DNA of 64,000 bases from Effrenium voratum (Eukaryota; Sar; Dinophyceae; Suessiales; Symbiodiniaceae). Shown in pieces: positions 1 through 10,319 of this stretch. The notes below the pieces were generated by a model. It did not search any database. It saw nothing but the letters and a program-made list of their open reading frames with translations, and had not been told where the DNA came from. The DNA lies in the NCBI GenBank assembly GCA_963377175.1, contig CAUJNA010002890.1, positions 495,510 to 559,509 on the forward strand. Reading direction: 5' to 3'. The number at the start of each line of letters is the position of its first letter. The first letter of the stretch is position 1. The position numbers and the translations under genes were made by a program.

Positions 1-580
1 CTGACAAGCAATTATGGGCCAATTTTCAAGGTCCAGTTGTTTGATAAAGCCTGCTCGAAACAGACAAGCAATTTGGGCGCAACATCCCAGGTCAACAGCA
101 CTAAAAGGGCATTGCCCGCATACTATTGCGTAATTCTCGCTTGTGGGGTTGAAATTGGTGCATGTTATGGGTTTCACAAACCCACCCCCCATGAGGGGAC
201 GCTCTCTATGTGAACCCACATTGGTTAGTGGTTGTTTGAACCAATTTGGGGCCAATGCCTGCTGGTTGTCCTTTTTGGCCCCTTCCCATCCAGAGAAAAG
301 GGGATTTTGGTGGGTCTGTCTCAAAGAGGAACCCAACATGTGTTTTCTTTTGGTTTCCCTTTGAAGCCAACCCTTTTCGGGTATACCCACACAAATACAC
401 ACTGGCACCCCCCCCCCCCCAAAAAAAAAAAGAAGGGGTCAGCCAACGTCAGGTTGGTTTGGGGTTGGTCCCGTTATAACCATGGTTCTGACCTACTTAC
501 CTGACGCAACGGCAACAGCATCCAAGTACCCCCTACTCCGCCTGTATCCTTCTTGCCGTTTTGACGAGCGGGTTCTTGCT
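1..580. other. Non-coding stretch, no gene seen
   Basis: No convincing exon is visible. The stretch holds short open frames on both strands that overlap a poly-C/poly-A run (about 408-432) and repeat-like text, so it is read as intron or intergenic DNA. Confidence 0.4.
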
Positions 581-583
581 ATG

Positions 584-712
584 AATAGTTACGAAATCCA
601 TTTCGCACCACCGTCAGAAACCCTGGAAAATTTAATTCCGCTGTAAATACCATCCAACAATGGAATCCCATGGTTTCAAAGTGGTGCAGGAATTTGTCCA
701 TCGACAGTAGGT
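584..712 (+). mobile_element. Family E TIR element
   Basis: Inverted repeat of the type ACGAAATCCATTTCGCACC at the left and GGTGCAGGAATTTGTCCATC at the right, with TGGTTTCAAAGTGGTGCAGG inside. The same layout recurs at 16365-16482, 35588-35709, 42270-42398, 49955-50083 and 60697-60808. The right end typically supplies a 3' splice site in CCACAG. Confidence 0.65.
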
Positions 713-774
713 TGCCACTTTCTGTGGGAATCCTTGAGATAAATATACCAGCTTCCTTAAGGGTATCATGTCAG

Positions 775-941
775 CATCCAAGCAAATTGCCTCGACGCCA
801 GGACTATTGGGGCGACTTTCATCAGCGCTACTGGGGCCACGCCCCCAAGCAGGATGGCCTGCCGCAGGTGGACAAGGCCGTCGCGACGAAGCGTTTTCTC
901 GTTGGAGTTTTTGAGCAGGTGGTGCGAAAGGGAAATGCCAG
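775..941 (+). CDS. Internal coding exon, unknown protein
   Basis: Open frame containing DYWGDFHQRYWGHAPKQDGL and VATKRFLVGVFEQVV, between an acceptor at ...TCAG (774) or CCAG (801) and a donor CCAG|GTCCAG that opens a family A element. It ends in phase 2. A 29 bp candidate exon at 1539-1567 (VFEDLQQNK) fits this phase. Function not recognised. Other frames are also partly open, so the frame is likely but not proven. Confidence 0.5.
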
Positions 942-1064
942 GTCCAGCTAGGTGCCCGACCTCTCACCCGTTTCTTTTTTGGGCGAGGGAGGGTTCCCCC
1001 ACTAAAATAGACTACATAAAAAAGATGGTACCCTTGTTCTAACCTCTCTTACTGGAGGACCTAG
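942..1064 (+). mobile_element. Family A introner-like element
   Basis: Begins GTCCAGCTAGG after exon end CCAG and ends CTGGAGGACCTAG. The interior GGGAGGGTTCCCCCACTAAAATAGAC is shared by all family A copies in the window. It offers a GT donor at its first bases and a CCTAG acceptor at its end. Confidence 0.75.
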
Positions 1065-2296
1065 AATGAATGGACATCATGTTCCCCATTTGACACATAC
1101 CCATAATACGTGCCATGGTCACAAGTACCATATTGTGAGACATCTCGATAAGGTTGTTTTTGAGGGGGGGGGTGCTCGATTCGGGGGATTCGCAAAGTTA
1201 CCCTCCCAATTAACACATGGAACCTGACAAGGAAATGGTCACTTTAAAACGAAATTGGTCCAAAACAGGACCCCTCTGTCAGTTTGCGTGCTAGTTGGTG
1301 GGAGGGTACGGAGTTGGTAACCTATGTAACCCGGTTACAAATCCCTCAGTGGAGTTGACCTTGCTACCGGGTCATTTTGTTCAGGTGGCCTTCTCCACTT
1401 CCCAAGGCTTCACGAATCACACATCCTGAGCCCGATGTCCCAAGGCCCCAAAGATGAGCCTCATCGCTGGGTGGTTCCCAGGCATCCGGTTCCTTCGGGG
1501 GATCCTAATTTAACCCACCAACAGTTTTCAAGTTGCAGGGTATTTGAGGACTTGCAGCAGAACAAGGGTGGCGGATGAGCCCAACCATTCTTTTTTAATG
1601 GCAGCTGAATCCCAGGTATTTCTGGGGTCCCAAACCTTATGTTGACAAATACCTCATGGCTCGTGAAACTGACTTGGACATCGGTTTCAAAACAGGTTAA
1701 CCTGAAAAGGGTAGCCTTCGCCTCTCTCCACGGCTACAGCTAGAGCTGTGTATAGGGCACCTCGAAAGTGGTGGCTGAATCCCAACTGCCAACCCAGGAC
1801 GGCCTGCTGCAGGTACCAAACAGCTCCTGGAAGGGCCTTTTGGGTCCTTTTAGGTCACTTGGGTTGAACATGGATGGGTCGCTCGTCTTATTTTCTGGAA
1901 CCACTTGGTGGTTGGTTTTCAAGGGGAGGCAAAAGAATAACCTGTTTTTTGTTGGGTTATGAATAGACAGCTGGGATTCCACTGTTTTTTGTTTGGCTTG
2001 ACCAGTGCCGCTTTTCCTATCTGAGACACTTAAGGCTGACCACCTTGGGAGGCTGGGAGAGTATCGGATATTCCTAGGGAAGATCAGGGGTATCCACTTG
2101 GGTCAGTCGTGTCGGATCCCGTGTTGCAATGGTTTTAAGGTCAACCCATTCTTGGGGCGTCCGATTCCTAGTTTGATCTTGGTGCCCCGGCAGATTCGGT
2201 CACCGAAACTGGTGGAGCTTGCAGCTTGCCACTTTTGGCCAAAAAGCCGCGGGCCATGTAGAGCACTTTCCCAAGGGAGGTTTTCAACATCCACCT

Positions 2297-2437
2297 GAGC
2301 CACAATCAAAACCGATTCGGGTAGATGAAGGTTAATAAGGGGCAGTCCCAGCCAGCAATAATTGCGGATATCCGCCTGCTTAATTCTTTACATGGTTCTG
2401 GGTAGACCATTTTAGTACCGGGTTTTGATTGTGACTC
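2297..2437 (+). mobile_element. TIR element with GAGCCACAATCAAAACC ends
   Basis: Left end GAGCCACAATCAAAACC is mirrored by GGTTTTGATTGTGACTC on the right. A related copy lies at about 38640-38780 and a right half at about 17400-17487. Confidence 0.5.
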
Positions 2438-2514
2438 ACCTTTCGGTTGATTTGCTTTATGAGTTTTCTTGTGGATGATGTTTCAGAAGGAAACATCTTG
2501 GGAGCCCTGAAAAG

Positions 2515-2985
2515 GGGTTTCCTTTTGAGTCCTTGTGGAAAGAGAAGGCGGGCGGCGGGCGGTTGCAGGTTTTTGTCCAAAGCGAGGTTGGAGGTCTTAA
2601 GATGGTAGTCTTCCACCTGCACTTGGAAAGCGGAAAGCGGGTACACCCCGTTTCAGGGGACGGGTCCCTAACCGAAGAATAAATTTTATCTTTTTCGCCT
2701 TATAGATCACGGAGCGTACTTACCCCTCCGCCTCCTTTCGGTTCTTCAGGCAAAGGAATAATTTGTTTTCGCCTGTAGAGTCATGGAGTGTACTGACCCG
2801 TTCAGTAGGCCCCTTCGGCTCTTCTGGCCCATGACTGTCCAAATCTGGGCACCTCGGAATGGAGCAGGCCCTTCGGTCCGAAGCCTTGCAATGGAGATCC
2901 CTCTAGTTCAGTCGCCGGGTCGCTCAACGCCAGGTCCTCCCCAAGAGGCTCAAGCAGATGAAGGAAGCGCTACTTGGAGGGCATA
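2515..2985 (+). CDS. Two phase-matched coding exons, unknown protein
   Basis: Exon 2515-2568 reads GFPFESLWKEKAGGGRLQ (phase 0 to 0, acceptor AAAAG, donor CAG|GTTTTT). Exon 2907-2985 reads FSRRVAQRQVLPKRLKQ then MKEALLGGH (acceptor CTCTAG, donor A|GTGAGG). Phases agree across the intron. The second exon is basic and helical. No domain recognised. Confidence 0.5.
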
Positions 2986-3362
2986 GTGAGGGATTCGATT
3001 CCCCCTCTGTATTTCTTTATGGCTACGTCCAAGCTTGGGTTTCTTTGGGGTGGTGGAGGATTTTTTGGGGTAGGTTGGGCACAGTATGTTCTTGTTTCGC
3101 CAATTCGGAGTCTTGGGACCTAAATTATTTGCCTTTTGAAGGTCCAAAAGAGCCCTTTCCCTGAATGGAGAGTCCTTTCCGATGCGGGTGGGTGCAGTGG
3201 AACATGTTAATTCTTTGGTCGGAGGTGGCTCCCATGATTGGCTCGCTTCAAGCTGAGGCAGTCCATGTTGTCACGTTCTTTGGAAACAGCCATTTTGGCG
3301 TTTCACACATCCCCTTTGGCCGTCAAAGCCGTTTGAAGTCAGCGGTGATGTAAAAAAGCAAG

Positions 3363-3449
3363 GTCGATGGCAGCTGTCAGTTTGCCGATTTATGTCAACG
3401 AGGCGATGCTGTAGGCTTCCATGATGGGACTTGGGATGGAGGGTATCTT
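3363..3449 (+). CDS. Candidate exon, unknown protein
   Basis: Phase-0 frame with GDAVGFHDGTWDGGYL, which has a faint look of a Tudor/Agenet-type strand but is too short to assign. A second frame over the same bases (MAAVSLPIYVNEAML) is also open, so the frame is uncertain. Donor CTT|GTACAA. Confidence 0.35.
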
Positions 3450-3674
3450 GTACAAGCCGCCGAATGAAAGGCAAGGCATCAGACTCGCACGTCACTCGTC
3501 ACTGGTTTGAGCCAGTGTTGAGCACAGCAGTCCAGTTGGCTTACAGATCCATGATCCTTCAACTTTGATTTCAATAATCAAATAATCTGCACAAATACGT
3601 TATCATTTCCTTACCAAAGGGGAACCACTCCTAAACCCCACTGGGGACATTCCCTAAGTTTCGCGGGGAATCAG

Positions 3675-3747
3675 ACCACTGGAGGGGCGGACGTGGATAA
3701 GCGGAACATGTACCGCAGTGCTGGTTTGATGATTGAGGCCTCTGCCA
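3675..3747 (+). CDS. Candidate exon, unknown protein
   Basis: Reads TTGGADVDKRNMYRSAGLMI then EASA between acceptor AATCAG and donor A|GTGTGC (phase 0 to 1). It sits just upstream of a family A element. No domain recognised. Confidence 0.45.
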
Positions 3748-3801
3748 GTGTGCTTCTTCTCTAGAGGAGCCCCTCACAACAGACACCCGAAAGAAACTTA
3801 G

Positions 3802-3917
3802 GTCCCCCAGTAGTGCCCCTTTACCCTTTTTTGGGCGTTTTGGGGAGGGTTCCCCTACTAAAATAGACTACAGAAAAAAGGGTACCCTTATTCTAACCTC
3901 CGTACTGGAGGTCCTAG
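3802..3917 (+). mobile_element. Family A element
   Basis: GGTCCCCCAGTAGTGCCCCT at the left, TACTGGAGGTCCTAG at the right, with GGAGGGTTCCCCTACTAAAA inside. Confidence 0.8.
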
Positions 3918-4007
3918 AAACCCTCTTAGTCGCCCTTGGGGGCCCTTGAGAGCCCAGCATCAGAAAGGACTCTCCATTGGAGGAAATGGATCTGCATGGT
4001 TGCAAGA

Positions 4008-4103
4008 CTCTTGGATGAACCAACTTAGCAAGTAGGTGAAAGCCGTGGGTGGGGTTGGTCCTGGTAGTAACCTACTTACTAAGTTGGTTGAACATCCAAG
4101 TAT
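4008..4103 (+). mobile_element. Family I TIR element
   Basis: Left ACTCTTGGATGAACCAACTTAGCAAGTAGG is mirrored by CCTACTTACTAAGTTGG TTGAACATCCAAGT on the right. Another copy lies at 4725-4850. The left TIR carries an AAGTAGG donor-like site and the right TIR a TACTAA branch-site-like motif. Confidence 0.6.
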
Positions 4104-4341
4104 TGTTTTAGGGAAACTATCATGTCAACCCTCAACTGCAAAACGAGGGATTTACCACTTAAAACCAGGTTTCTCAAAAACAAGACCCTGAGCTGGAGGG
4201 TATTTTCTGTAGGGAGTAGGGCACAACTTTGGTGCATTTCGCCTGGATGCTAGGACTGAACGACTTTTTGCCAACTCGTGGGTTTTCCGTATTAAACCAC
4301 TAAAAGTAAAAACAAAAAAAGAAAAACGTTTAGCAGAGCAG

Positions 4342-6466
4342 ATTTCGCAACCGAGACAACCGGAAATCCGGCCGCCGGCTGCCGGCTGCGCATTCTCGAG
4401 CTGAGTCGCCGAGGTTCAAGCTGACCTTCGCGGCCAATGAGTTCGACCTGGAGGGCTACAAAAACATCAACGTATAGAAACGTCCATTGGCTTAACCCCC
4501 ACCCCAGAATTAGCCCCCCTTTTGCGTTGTTTTGCTCTTTTTTGGGGTCCAAATTTGTTTTCCACGAACGAGGCAAAAACTATATTTTTTGCTGGGGTCC
4601 TAATTCCAGCCTAGTAACTTGGTTGCTCCCAGCCATCTCCTTAGCTTTTTAGCCTTATTGTTTTTCCCCGTGGGGCTTAAGTAAATGGAGCGAACATTTC
4701 ACCAGCTTCTCTCAGATACGTTTTGCTAACGTCAGGCAAGTAGGTTATAACCACGGTGATCGGACACCAACCGACCAGTTACCCTAGTTATAACTTAAAA
4801 CCACAGTTATAACCTACTTACCTGATGTTGGTTAAACATCTAAGTTGGCATGGACTTTTTAGTTCTTTAGGTTATGTTGGTTCTGCTCAGTTTGCTCACA
4901 TGCCTTTTGAATCCATTCCTGGATGTTGGTTTCCGGAATGCACATTTTTCACCCCGCCTTTTTTTAAACAAGCAATACTTGGTTTGTTTCTTCAAAGCCG
5001 TTGCCCTAAAACCATGTGTCATTTTCGACTTGCCGCTGCGCACTGGCCTCTCCAAGGAAAGCGACCGGCGTGGTCGCCTCTTCCAGATTCGTGGAGGGAT
5101 TTCTGCGGCTCGCACTTTCGACACAAAAAGGAGAAGGACGAACCGGCGCTCTCCAACCTTTTCCCCATGTCGACCCAAGTTCTCTCTGCAAAAAGCCGCT
5201 GGCTGTGGTTGTCAAAACCAATGGTATCCCATTTTGGGGTGGGTGCACTTAGTCTATTTTAGTGGGGATTGGGATGTTCACTGGGGGGTACGGGAATTTG
5301 ACCCATGGCGAGCTGTTAGTGGATAAGGAGCACATTTGCGCGCTCTTTTGAGATACCAGGAGCAGCCACCCTTCCTGGAAGACAAATTCAGCATATGTCA
5401 GTGGCAGTTGGTCGAATAGTCTAACATTTGATTATCTAGACTCTTAGTCGTCACGCTTCGACTGGGTGTTGCGCGCCTCCAAACACGATGCGTGCTCGAT
5501 TTTGCCAGGTCATGCAAAATCATTGACAACCTGGAGTCTCCATGACCCTTTGAAAATGGGTCAATGACCCCAACATTTTGGGTAATGACCCCATTTTCAA
5601 GGGTCATGGAGACTCCAGGTATTGTCATAGCAGCCTCTGGGGATACGGCAACCCCTCCTATCATAAAGGTCCTGGTTTCGGGTCTCCTTGTTTCACGAGG
5701 AGTTTTGTTTTAGAAAGAAACCCGGGAAACCAATGCCCAAGTTGGCTGGTACTCCGTTTCCAGAAACACCTCTTCATACTTGGGAACTTTACTTGGATGC
5801 TCGGCCAAGTTGTATGCGGTTAGCCACCCGGGTTTTTAGATAACAGAGTAATAACAAGGTCAACTCCACCTAGGGGGCGCATAACAGGGCTATAGCTTAG
5901 GTCACGAATCACTAGCTAACTTGGCCAAACCCAAGTAGACCACAAATTTCCTATCAAGGGAACCACGACCATGTCTCACAATTTGGGAAGCGGGAAGTCC
6001 TCAAATGGTGGATTTCATTTCCCTTTAGCACAACCTTCAAAAGGTACCCTCAAAGACTCGCTCTCACACACAGCTATTGTGTTTCACGGGTGTGTTTTAA
6101 GGCATCCGCTTGGATGCGTCCGTCCTCTCGCGGCAGCGAGCGCTTTGGCTCAAGTGGCAAGCCCAGGCCGCCACCAAAAGGTGAGCGATTGGTTCGTGTT
6201 GGGCATTCGATTTACATTCTAAGGGCTGCTCAAGACTAGTTTTGAGACCCGGGGCTTGCTGTTGGGCCCATCAAAGTAGTCGCAGTTGCGGGGTGCTCAC
6301 ACAAAATCTGGGACCAAATTGTTTGCCTTTTGACCTATTTGGAGTGTTTATTTGAGGATGTCACTTTCATCCGGCAAGCAGGTGCAGAGAAATTCCAATG
6401 GACGTACCTGTGGACGAGCGTTGGGTGGTTCACGGCACCCCAAAGCCCTTCGCCAACAGCATGTGG
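4342..6466 (+). CDS. Chain of four phase-consistent exons, unknown protein
   Basis: Exons 4342-4471 (ends RFKLTFAANEFDLEGYKNIN, donor GTATAG), 5448-5508 (SSRFDWVLRASKHDACSILP), 6102-6180 (IRLDASVLSRQRALWLKWQA, donor AAAAG|GTGAGC) and 6382-6466 (CREIPMDVPVDERWVVHGTP). Intron phases 0, 1 and 2 match at each join, which random open frames would rarely do. The introns carry family I, C, B and D elements. Another open stretch at 5045-5180 may be a further exon. No family recognised. Confidence 0.55.
5203..5312 (+). mobile_element. Family C TIR element
   Basis: GGCTGTGGTTGTCAAAACCA at the left and TTTGACCCATGGC at the right, with CCATTTTGGGGTGGGTGCAC and TTTTAGTGGGGATTGGGATG inside. Copies recur at 19597-19735 and 32622-32745. 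Confidence 0.65.
5530..5619 (+). mobile_element. Family B hairpin element
   Basis: CCTGGAGTCTCCATGACCC at the left, perfectly mirrored by GGGTCATGGAGACTCCAGG at the right. The interior is also palindromic (GGGTCAATGACC / GGTAATGACCCC). It lies inside the intron between exons 5448-5508 and 6102-6180. Confidence 0.85.
5791..5936 (+). mobile_element. Family D TIR element
   Basis: ACTTGGATGCTCGGCCAAGTTG at the left, AACTTGGCCAAACCCAAGT at the right. The interior CACCCGGGTT...ATAACAAGGTCAACTCCACC is shared with other D copies. It shares one intron with a family B element. Confidence 0.7.
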
Positions 6467-6631
6467 GTTCTGAGCTGGTATTTACCATGCATGTGAGTCA
6501 TCAGATTTCTGACTCGAACTTGGATCTCTTTTGAATGTCAATCACATTCGTAAGGTTCACTGAACCCTGTATCAAACATGTCACAATATCAAAATCAGTG
6601 TTAGTTCGAGGGCAACAGCTCAGGGTTGAAG

Positions 6632-6985
6632 TGTTTGGGGTTGTGTGGTGTTTTCGGCGTCGAACGAATGTAGCTCGCTCGCCATGTCGTCTGACGAGCT
6701 AAACTCTGCCGGGGGCCTGGCAGTGGGCTGGGAAATGATGGTTCGGAAGGAACATACACAGACACAAAAACACACCAGCCACGCTAAATCACTTGAATGG
6801 GGTTGTGGGGTACCGTAAAAAACCAAATCAAGTTATGATCTAACAAAGCTCCAAAGGTAGTAATTCGCTAGCCCCTTATGCAAAACCTTGTGGAAGGATC
6901 TCCTGGATGGTGCTTGTAGGCCAACCAAAAACATCCGTCGCCATTTGTGGGCCCTCATTGGAGGGGACAGCCAGGAGGACACCTT
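6632..6985 (+). CDS. Two candidate exons, unknown protein
   Basis: 6632-6740 contains MSSDELNSAGGLAVGWEMM before a GTTCGG donor. 6920-6985 contains NIRRHLWALIGGDSQEDTLF after a CTTGTAG acceptor. Other frames are open over parts of both, so they are moderate calls. No domain recognised. Confidence 0.38.
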
Positions 6986-7268
6986 GTTTCAGCACACATA
7001 ACATGTGGGTCATTGCCAACGTCAGGTAAGTAGGTTATACACGGTTAGGGGACCAACCCACCAGTTGCCCTGGCTGTAACCTACTTACTCGATGGCCACA
7101 TCCCTTCAATGAAAGGTCTCAAAAGCATCAAACACGACTCGGTGGAGCATGGATATGTGTGTGTGTCTTTTGAGGTACCCTTTTTGGGGTGGTATGAAAG
7201 GGGAACCAAAAGGAAGATCGGCATTTATGGGGTCCCCTATCTTCCCCCATGCTCTGCCCTTATTTTTC

Positions 7269-7405
7269 ACTTGGATGTTCGATTCGCCAAGTCTTAGTAA
7301 GCGGAAAAGGCCACCTGGGTTGTAACCCAATAGCAAGGTCAACTCCACAGGGCTCTAACTTGGGCCGGTGGCAACTTACTATCTTGGCGAATCGAACGCC
7401 CAAGT
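7269..7405 (+). mobile_element. Family D element
   Basis: ACTTGGATGTTCGATTCGCCAAGT at the left, CTTGGCGAATCGAACGCCCAAGT at the right. The left TIR continues TTAGTAAG, a possible donor. Confidence 0.75.
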
Positions 7406-7499
7406 AGAGCTTAGCTATAAGCTCAGCATTCTCATTCCGCCCATTCGCGCAAAAAACAATAAATCAAAACGCTTGCGTCCGAGACCTCAAGTCGTGCTT

Positions 7500-7593
7500 C
7501 CATTTGCTTAGCACTCCCTGTTGGTTTTATAGGGAACCGATTTCACTACTGGAAATATTTGTATGTTTTTCCAGGGGGCTTAAGCAAATGGAG
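7500..7593 (+). mobile_element. Family J element forming a 3' splice site
   Basis: CATTTGCTTAG at the left, CTTAAGCAAATGGAG at the right, with TGGTTTTATAGGGAACCGATTTC and CTACTGGAAAT inside. The right TIR ends in GAG, directly followed by exon 7594-7677. Related copies are at 10235-10319, 11215-11264 and 45536-45640. Confidence 0.65.
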
Positions 7594-8216
7594 GTACTAT
7601 TGCCATCCCCAGCTCCGAATGATGCACAAGGCACAAAAGAGGGGTGTGTCAAATCATGTTCCTCTTTCAGGCGCAAGGTAAAGGAGGGGTAGAATCTGTC
7701 CCCTACGGTTCATTGTAAACCGTGGTGGTTTGATTTCTGAACCCAACATTCAGGCCAGGGTGTCGTTTTGGCCATCGACTCACTCGAGTCGAATCGAGCG
7801 AGGCCGTGTGTGGGGGCCTTGCGCCGCTCTTCGAATGGAGAGGGCTGAAACATCCGCCCGCCACTCAGAGTGAGCGAACCCGGGGCGTGGGGACGCGCGG
7901 ACAAGGCCGGTTCGGTAGGTGGGTGTCGTCATTTGTTTTGATGACGCCCGTTTTTGAAGTAGTTTAAGAGGAATACCAAAACTTAGAAGTTCCCAGCCAT
8001 CCGCTGAACATTTCTTCTATTTAAGCAGGGGGTTTTTGAGGGCAGCCCAGGTTTGAGACAACCCAGCGGGGCAAGCAACTCAGGTTTTGGGCATTAACAC
8101 ATGGATTCCCTTCAGCGAAGCCACAAGGTGGTGGTTCATAGGGGTCATTCCCTCCTTCCCTGCTGAGAGCCAGCAAAATTTTGAGTTGTCCAACATCCTT
8201 AGCAAATTATCGCCAC
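7594..8216 (+). CDS. Chain of four phase-consistent exons, unknown protein
   Basis: Exons 7594-7677 (VLLPSPAPNDAQGTKEGCVK, donor AAG|GTAAAG), 7754-7869 (contains IERGRVWGPCAALRMERAET, donor GTGAGC), 8051-8083 (FETTQRGKQL) and 8168-8216 (ASKILSCPTSLANYRH, acceptor after a long pyrimidine tract). Phases 0, 2, 2 agree at each join. Exon 7754-7869 is also open in the other two frames; phase continuity chose this one. No domain recognised. Confidence 0.5.
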
Positions 8217-9050
8217 GTACCGGGGGGGGGGGGGGACGTCACCCAATATTGGGTCCATTTTGTCATGTTCAGTTCACATGTTTTTGTTTATTTATCCCCA
8301 CATGCATGGAAGTCTTCTTGAAAAATGCCCAAGCCGTCTACTTAAGGTTGGCTCCAGATTCATAAACCCGTCCCTATTTATAGGGGAGTGTCACCCGCAG
8401 AAGTCAAGGACTTCAGGGATTTTGCTAAACGTGGACAGGCCCCCATTAATCAATGGCAATGGGATTCCCATTGCATGACGGGGTTGGAAAGCGGGTAGTT
8501 GGCGCCCTGCTCAGAACCGCCCCAGTAAGGGTGCCAATGCTCAAGAGTTGTTTATTCGTGGGGTGACGTGTAAAGGGGAACTATACTTAATACATGTATA
8601 GACGGGGAACCCTGGAAGGGGTGATACAGAACATCCATGACCTGGGTTGGTATTTGGACATAGTCATGAGTCATGAAAGACACTATGGGTGATAATTTCA
8701 AGCGTCACAATTAGAGGGGTTCACTAAGAAATCCTGGAATAAATCGATTACCTTGTAAATACCAACAAACACTGGCTCCCGCGGCTTCATTTCGTGGTGC
8801 GAAATGCATGTCGCAATTTGTAGTAGTCAACCATCATGTAACGCCTACAGGCAAAAATACCCGGTCACCTACTATAGTGGTAACTGGAAGCAGCGGGATA
8901 GTAAAAAGATACGCTTTGAGTGGATTTCGCCAGTTCTTCGCCCTGTTGGTCCTTTTTTAGTTGTGTTTTAGTACGCTTTTTTTCAGAGGTGGATGGACAG
9001 ATTTGCCGCATCCAAACCGTTTTCTAGAGTAATCATTGCTCCCCCATCAG

Positions 9051-9129
9051 GGAGGGAGCCCTGGTGTCGGCTTTCCCAAGGAAGCACTTGGACTTTCAGC
9101 AGGCCGGGATAGCGGATTGCCAACGTCAG
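9051..9129 (+). CDS. Coding exon, unknown protein
   Basis: Acceptor TCCCCCATCAG, donor CAG|GTAGGT. Frame reads GALVSAFPRKHLDFQQAGIA then DCQRQ. The last bases, CCAACGTCAG, belong to the TIR of the following family I element, so the exon end and the element overlap. Confidence 0.5.
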
Positions 9130-9352
9130 GTAGGTAGTTTATCAATGGTCTATTCTAGGGCTACATTCCCCATTCTTTCCAGGGATCCTTATTTTCAGGA
9201 AACCATCAATAACCCAGGGAAACAGCTGGTTTTCGAAAAGAACGATGGTTGAAAAGAATGGGGAATCAACCCCTAGATATGGGGTAACTGGGGCTGGTCC
9301 CCTTTTTCACCCCGCTTACAAATTGTCTTACCAAGTTGCTTGAACATGCAAG
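9119..9352 (+). mobile_element. Family I element with a nested family G element
   Basis: Left TIR GCCAACGTCAGGTAGGTAG and right part TTACCAAGTTGCTTGAACATGCAAGT belong to family I. The block 9155-9283, CTAGGGCTACATTCCCCATTCTTTCC...GAAAAGAATGGGGAATCAACCCCTAG, is a complete family G element inside it. Confidence 0.6.
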
Positions 9353-9902
9353 TAAAGGGAACCTCGACTTCCCCCCCCTCCCCAAACCCCAAACTGGTTT
9401 GTGGGACCACACGGGCGGTGTAGTCGCGGCTTTTTGCTGCTCTCACGAATCATAGCCGCGCGTGTAAAGGGGCTTATCAACGTAGGCGTTGTCGGAAGAC
9501 CGACGATTTCAGCCGTTTTCCTTTTGGTATTTAAGTGTGGATCGCTGCTATACAGGGAAAAAAAGGGAATCACGGGGTTTGGCGAGTTTTCTTCCGCGGC
9601 GGGATGTTTCAAGAGAACATGTGTTGAAAGAGTCCTGGTGATTGGCCTTTCGTGCATCAATCACTGACGCAGAAAGGTAGAAGCTCGGACATCTTGGAGT
9701 GAACCTACCAGAAAGCTTCCGTGAGGTTTGATATTAGTGAGAGGGTGGTTCTTTGTGATGCGCATCAGCCTTTTAAAATGGCAGAGCCCGTTTCTACGCT
9801 GTTATTTCTACATGTGTTAATCGACTGTTTTCACTGAGCTTTGCATGTCCCGACAGGCAGGTCAAGTGGGATCTTTGTGACATCACTCCATACGGGCAAT
9901 TT

Positions 9903-10007
9903 TACTTACCTCTTAAAAACACAACTTTTCAACTTTTTGGGGTAACATGGGCTATATGTCTGTAAAATATTAACTTCCCCAGGGCTTGGAGTTTTAAGGG
10001 GTAAGTT
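9903..10007 (+). mobile_element. Family Q TIR element
   Basis: TACCTCTTAAAAACAC at the left and GGAGTTTTAAGGGGTAAG at the right, with AACTTCCCCAGGGCTTGGAG near the right end. A second copy lies at 29122-29221. Confidence 0.6.
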
Positions 10008-10319
10008 TAAGAACCGAACCCCCCCCCCCCCTCCCCCTGGCATGTTTACACCCGGACCCATCAGGAGCCCCGTCAACCCGCTTTGAAAACGAGGGTCAAC
10101 CCCCAAGCCCTCCCATTTCCCCAACCCGCAGCCTGCCCAACTCCCCCAACTCCCCAACTTTCCAACTTCCAACTCAAACCCCCGAACTACCCCCACCCCA
10201 CCCAACCCCATCCTCCCTAAACTTCCATTTGGTTGAGACGATTGTTTGTTTTCCCCTCTTGGTTTTAAAGGGAATCGATTTCACTACTAAACATATTTTC
10301 TAATTTTTTCCGATCTCAG

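Noticed and set aside
9328..9667. Overlapping open frames on both strands (110 and 88 codons)
   Set aside because: No consistent splice sites or domain; only a short phase-0 piece TDDFSRFPF near 9500 could be an exon, too weak to list.
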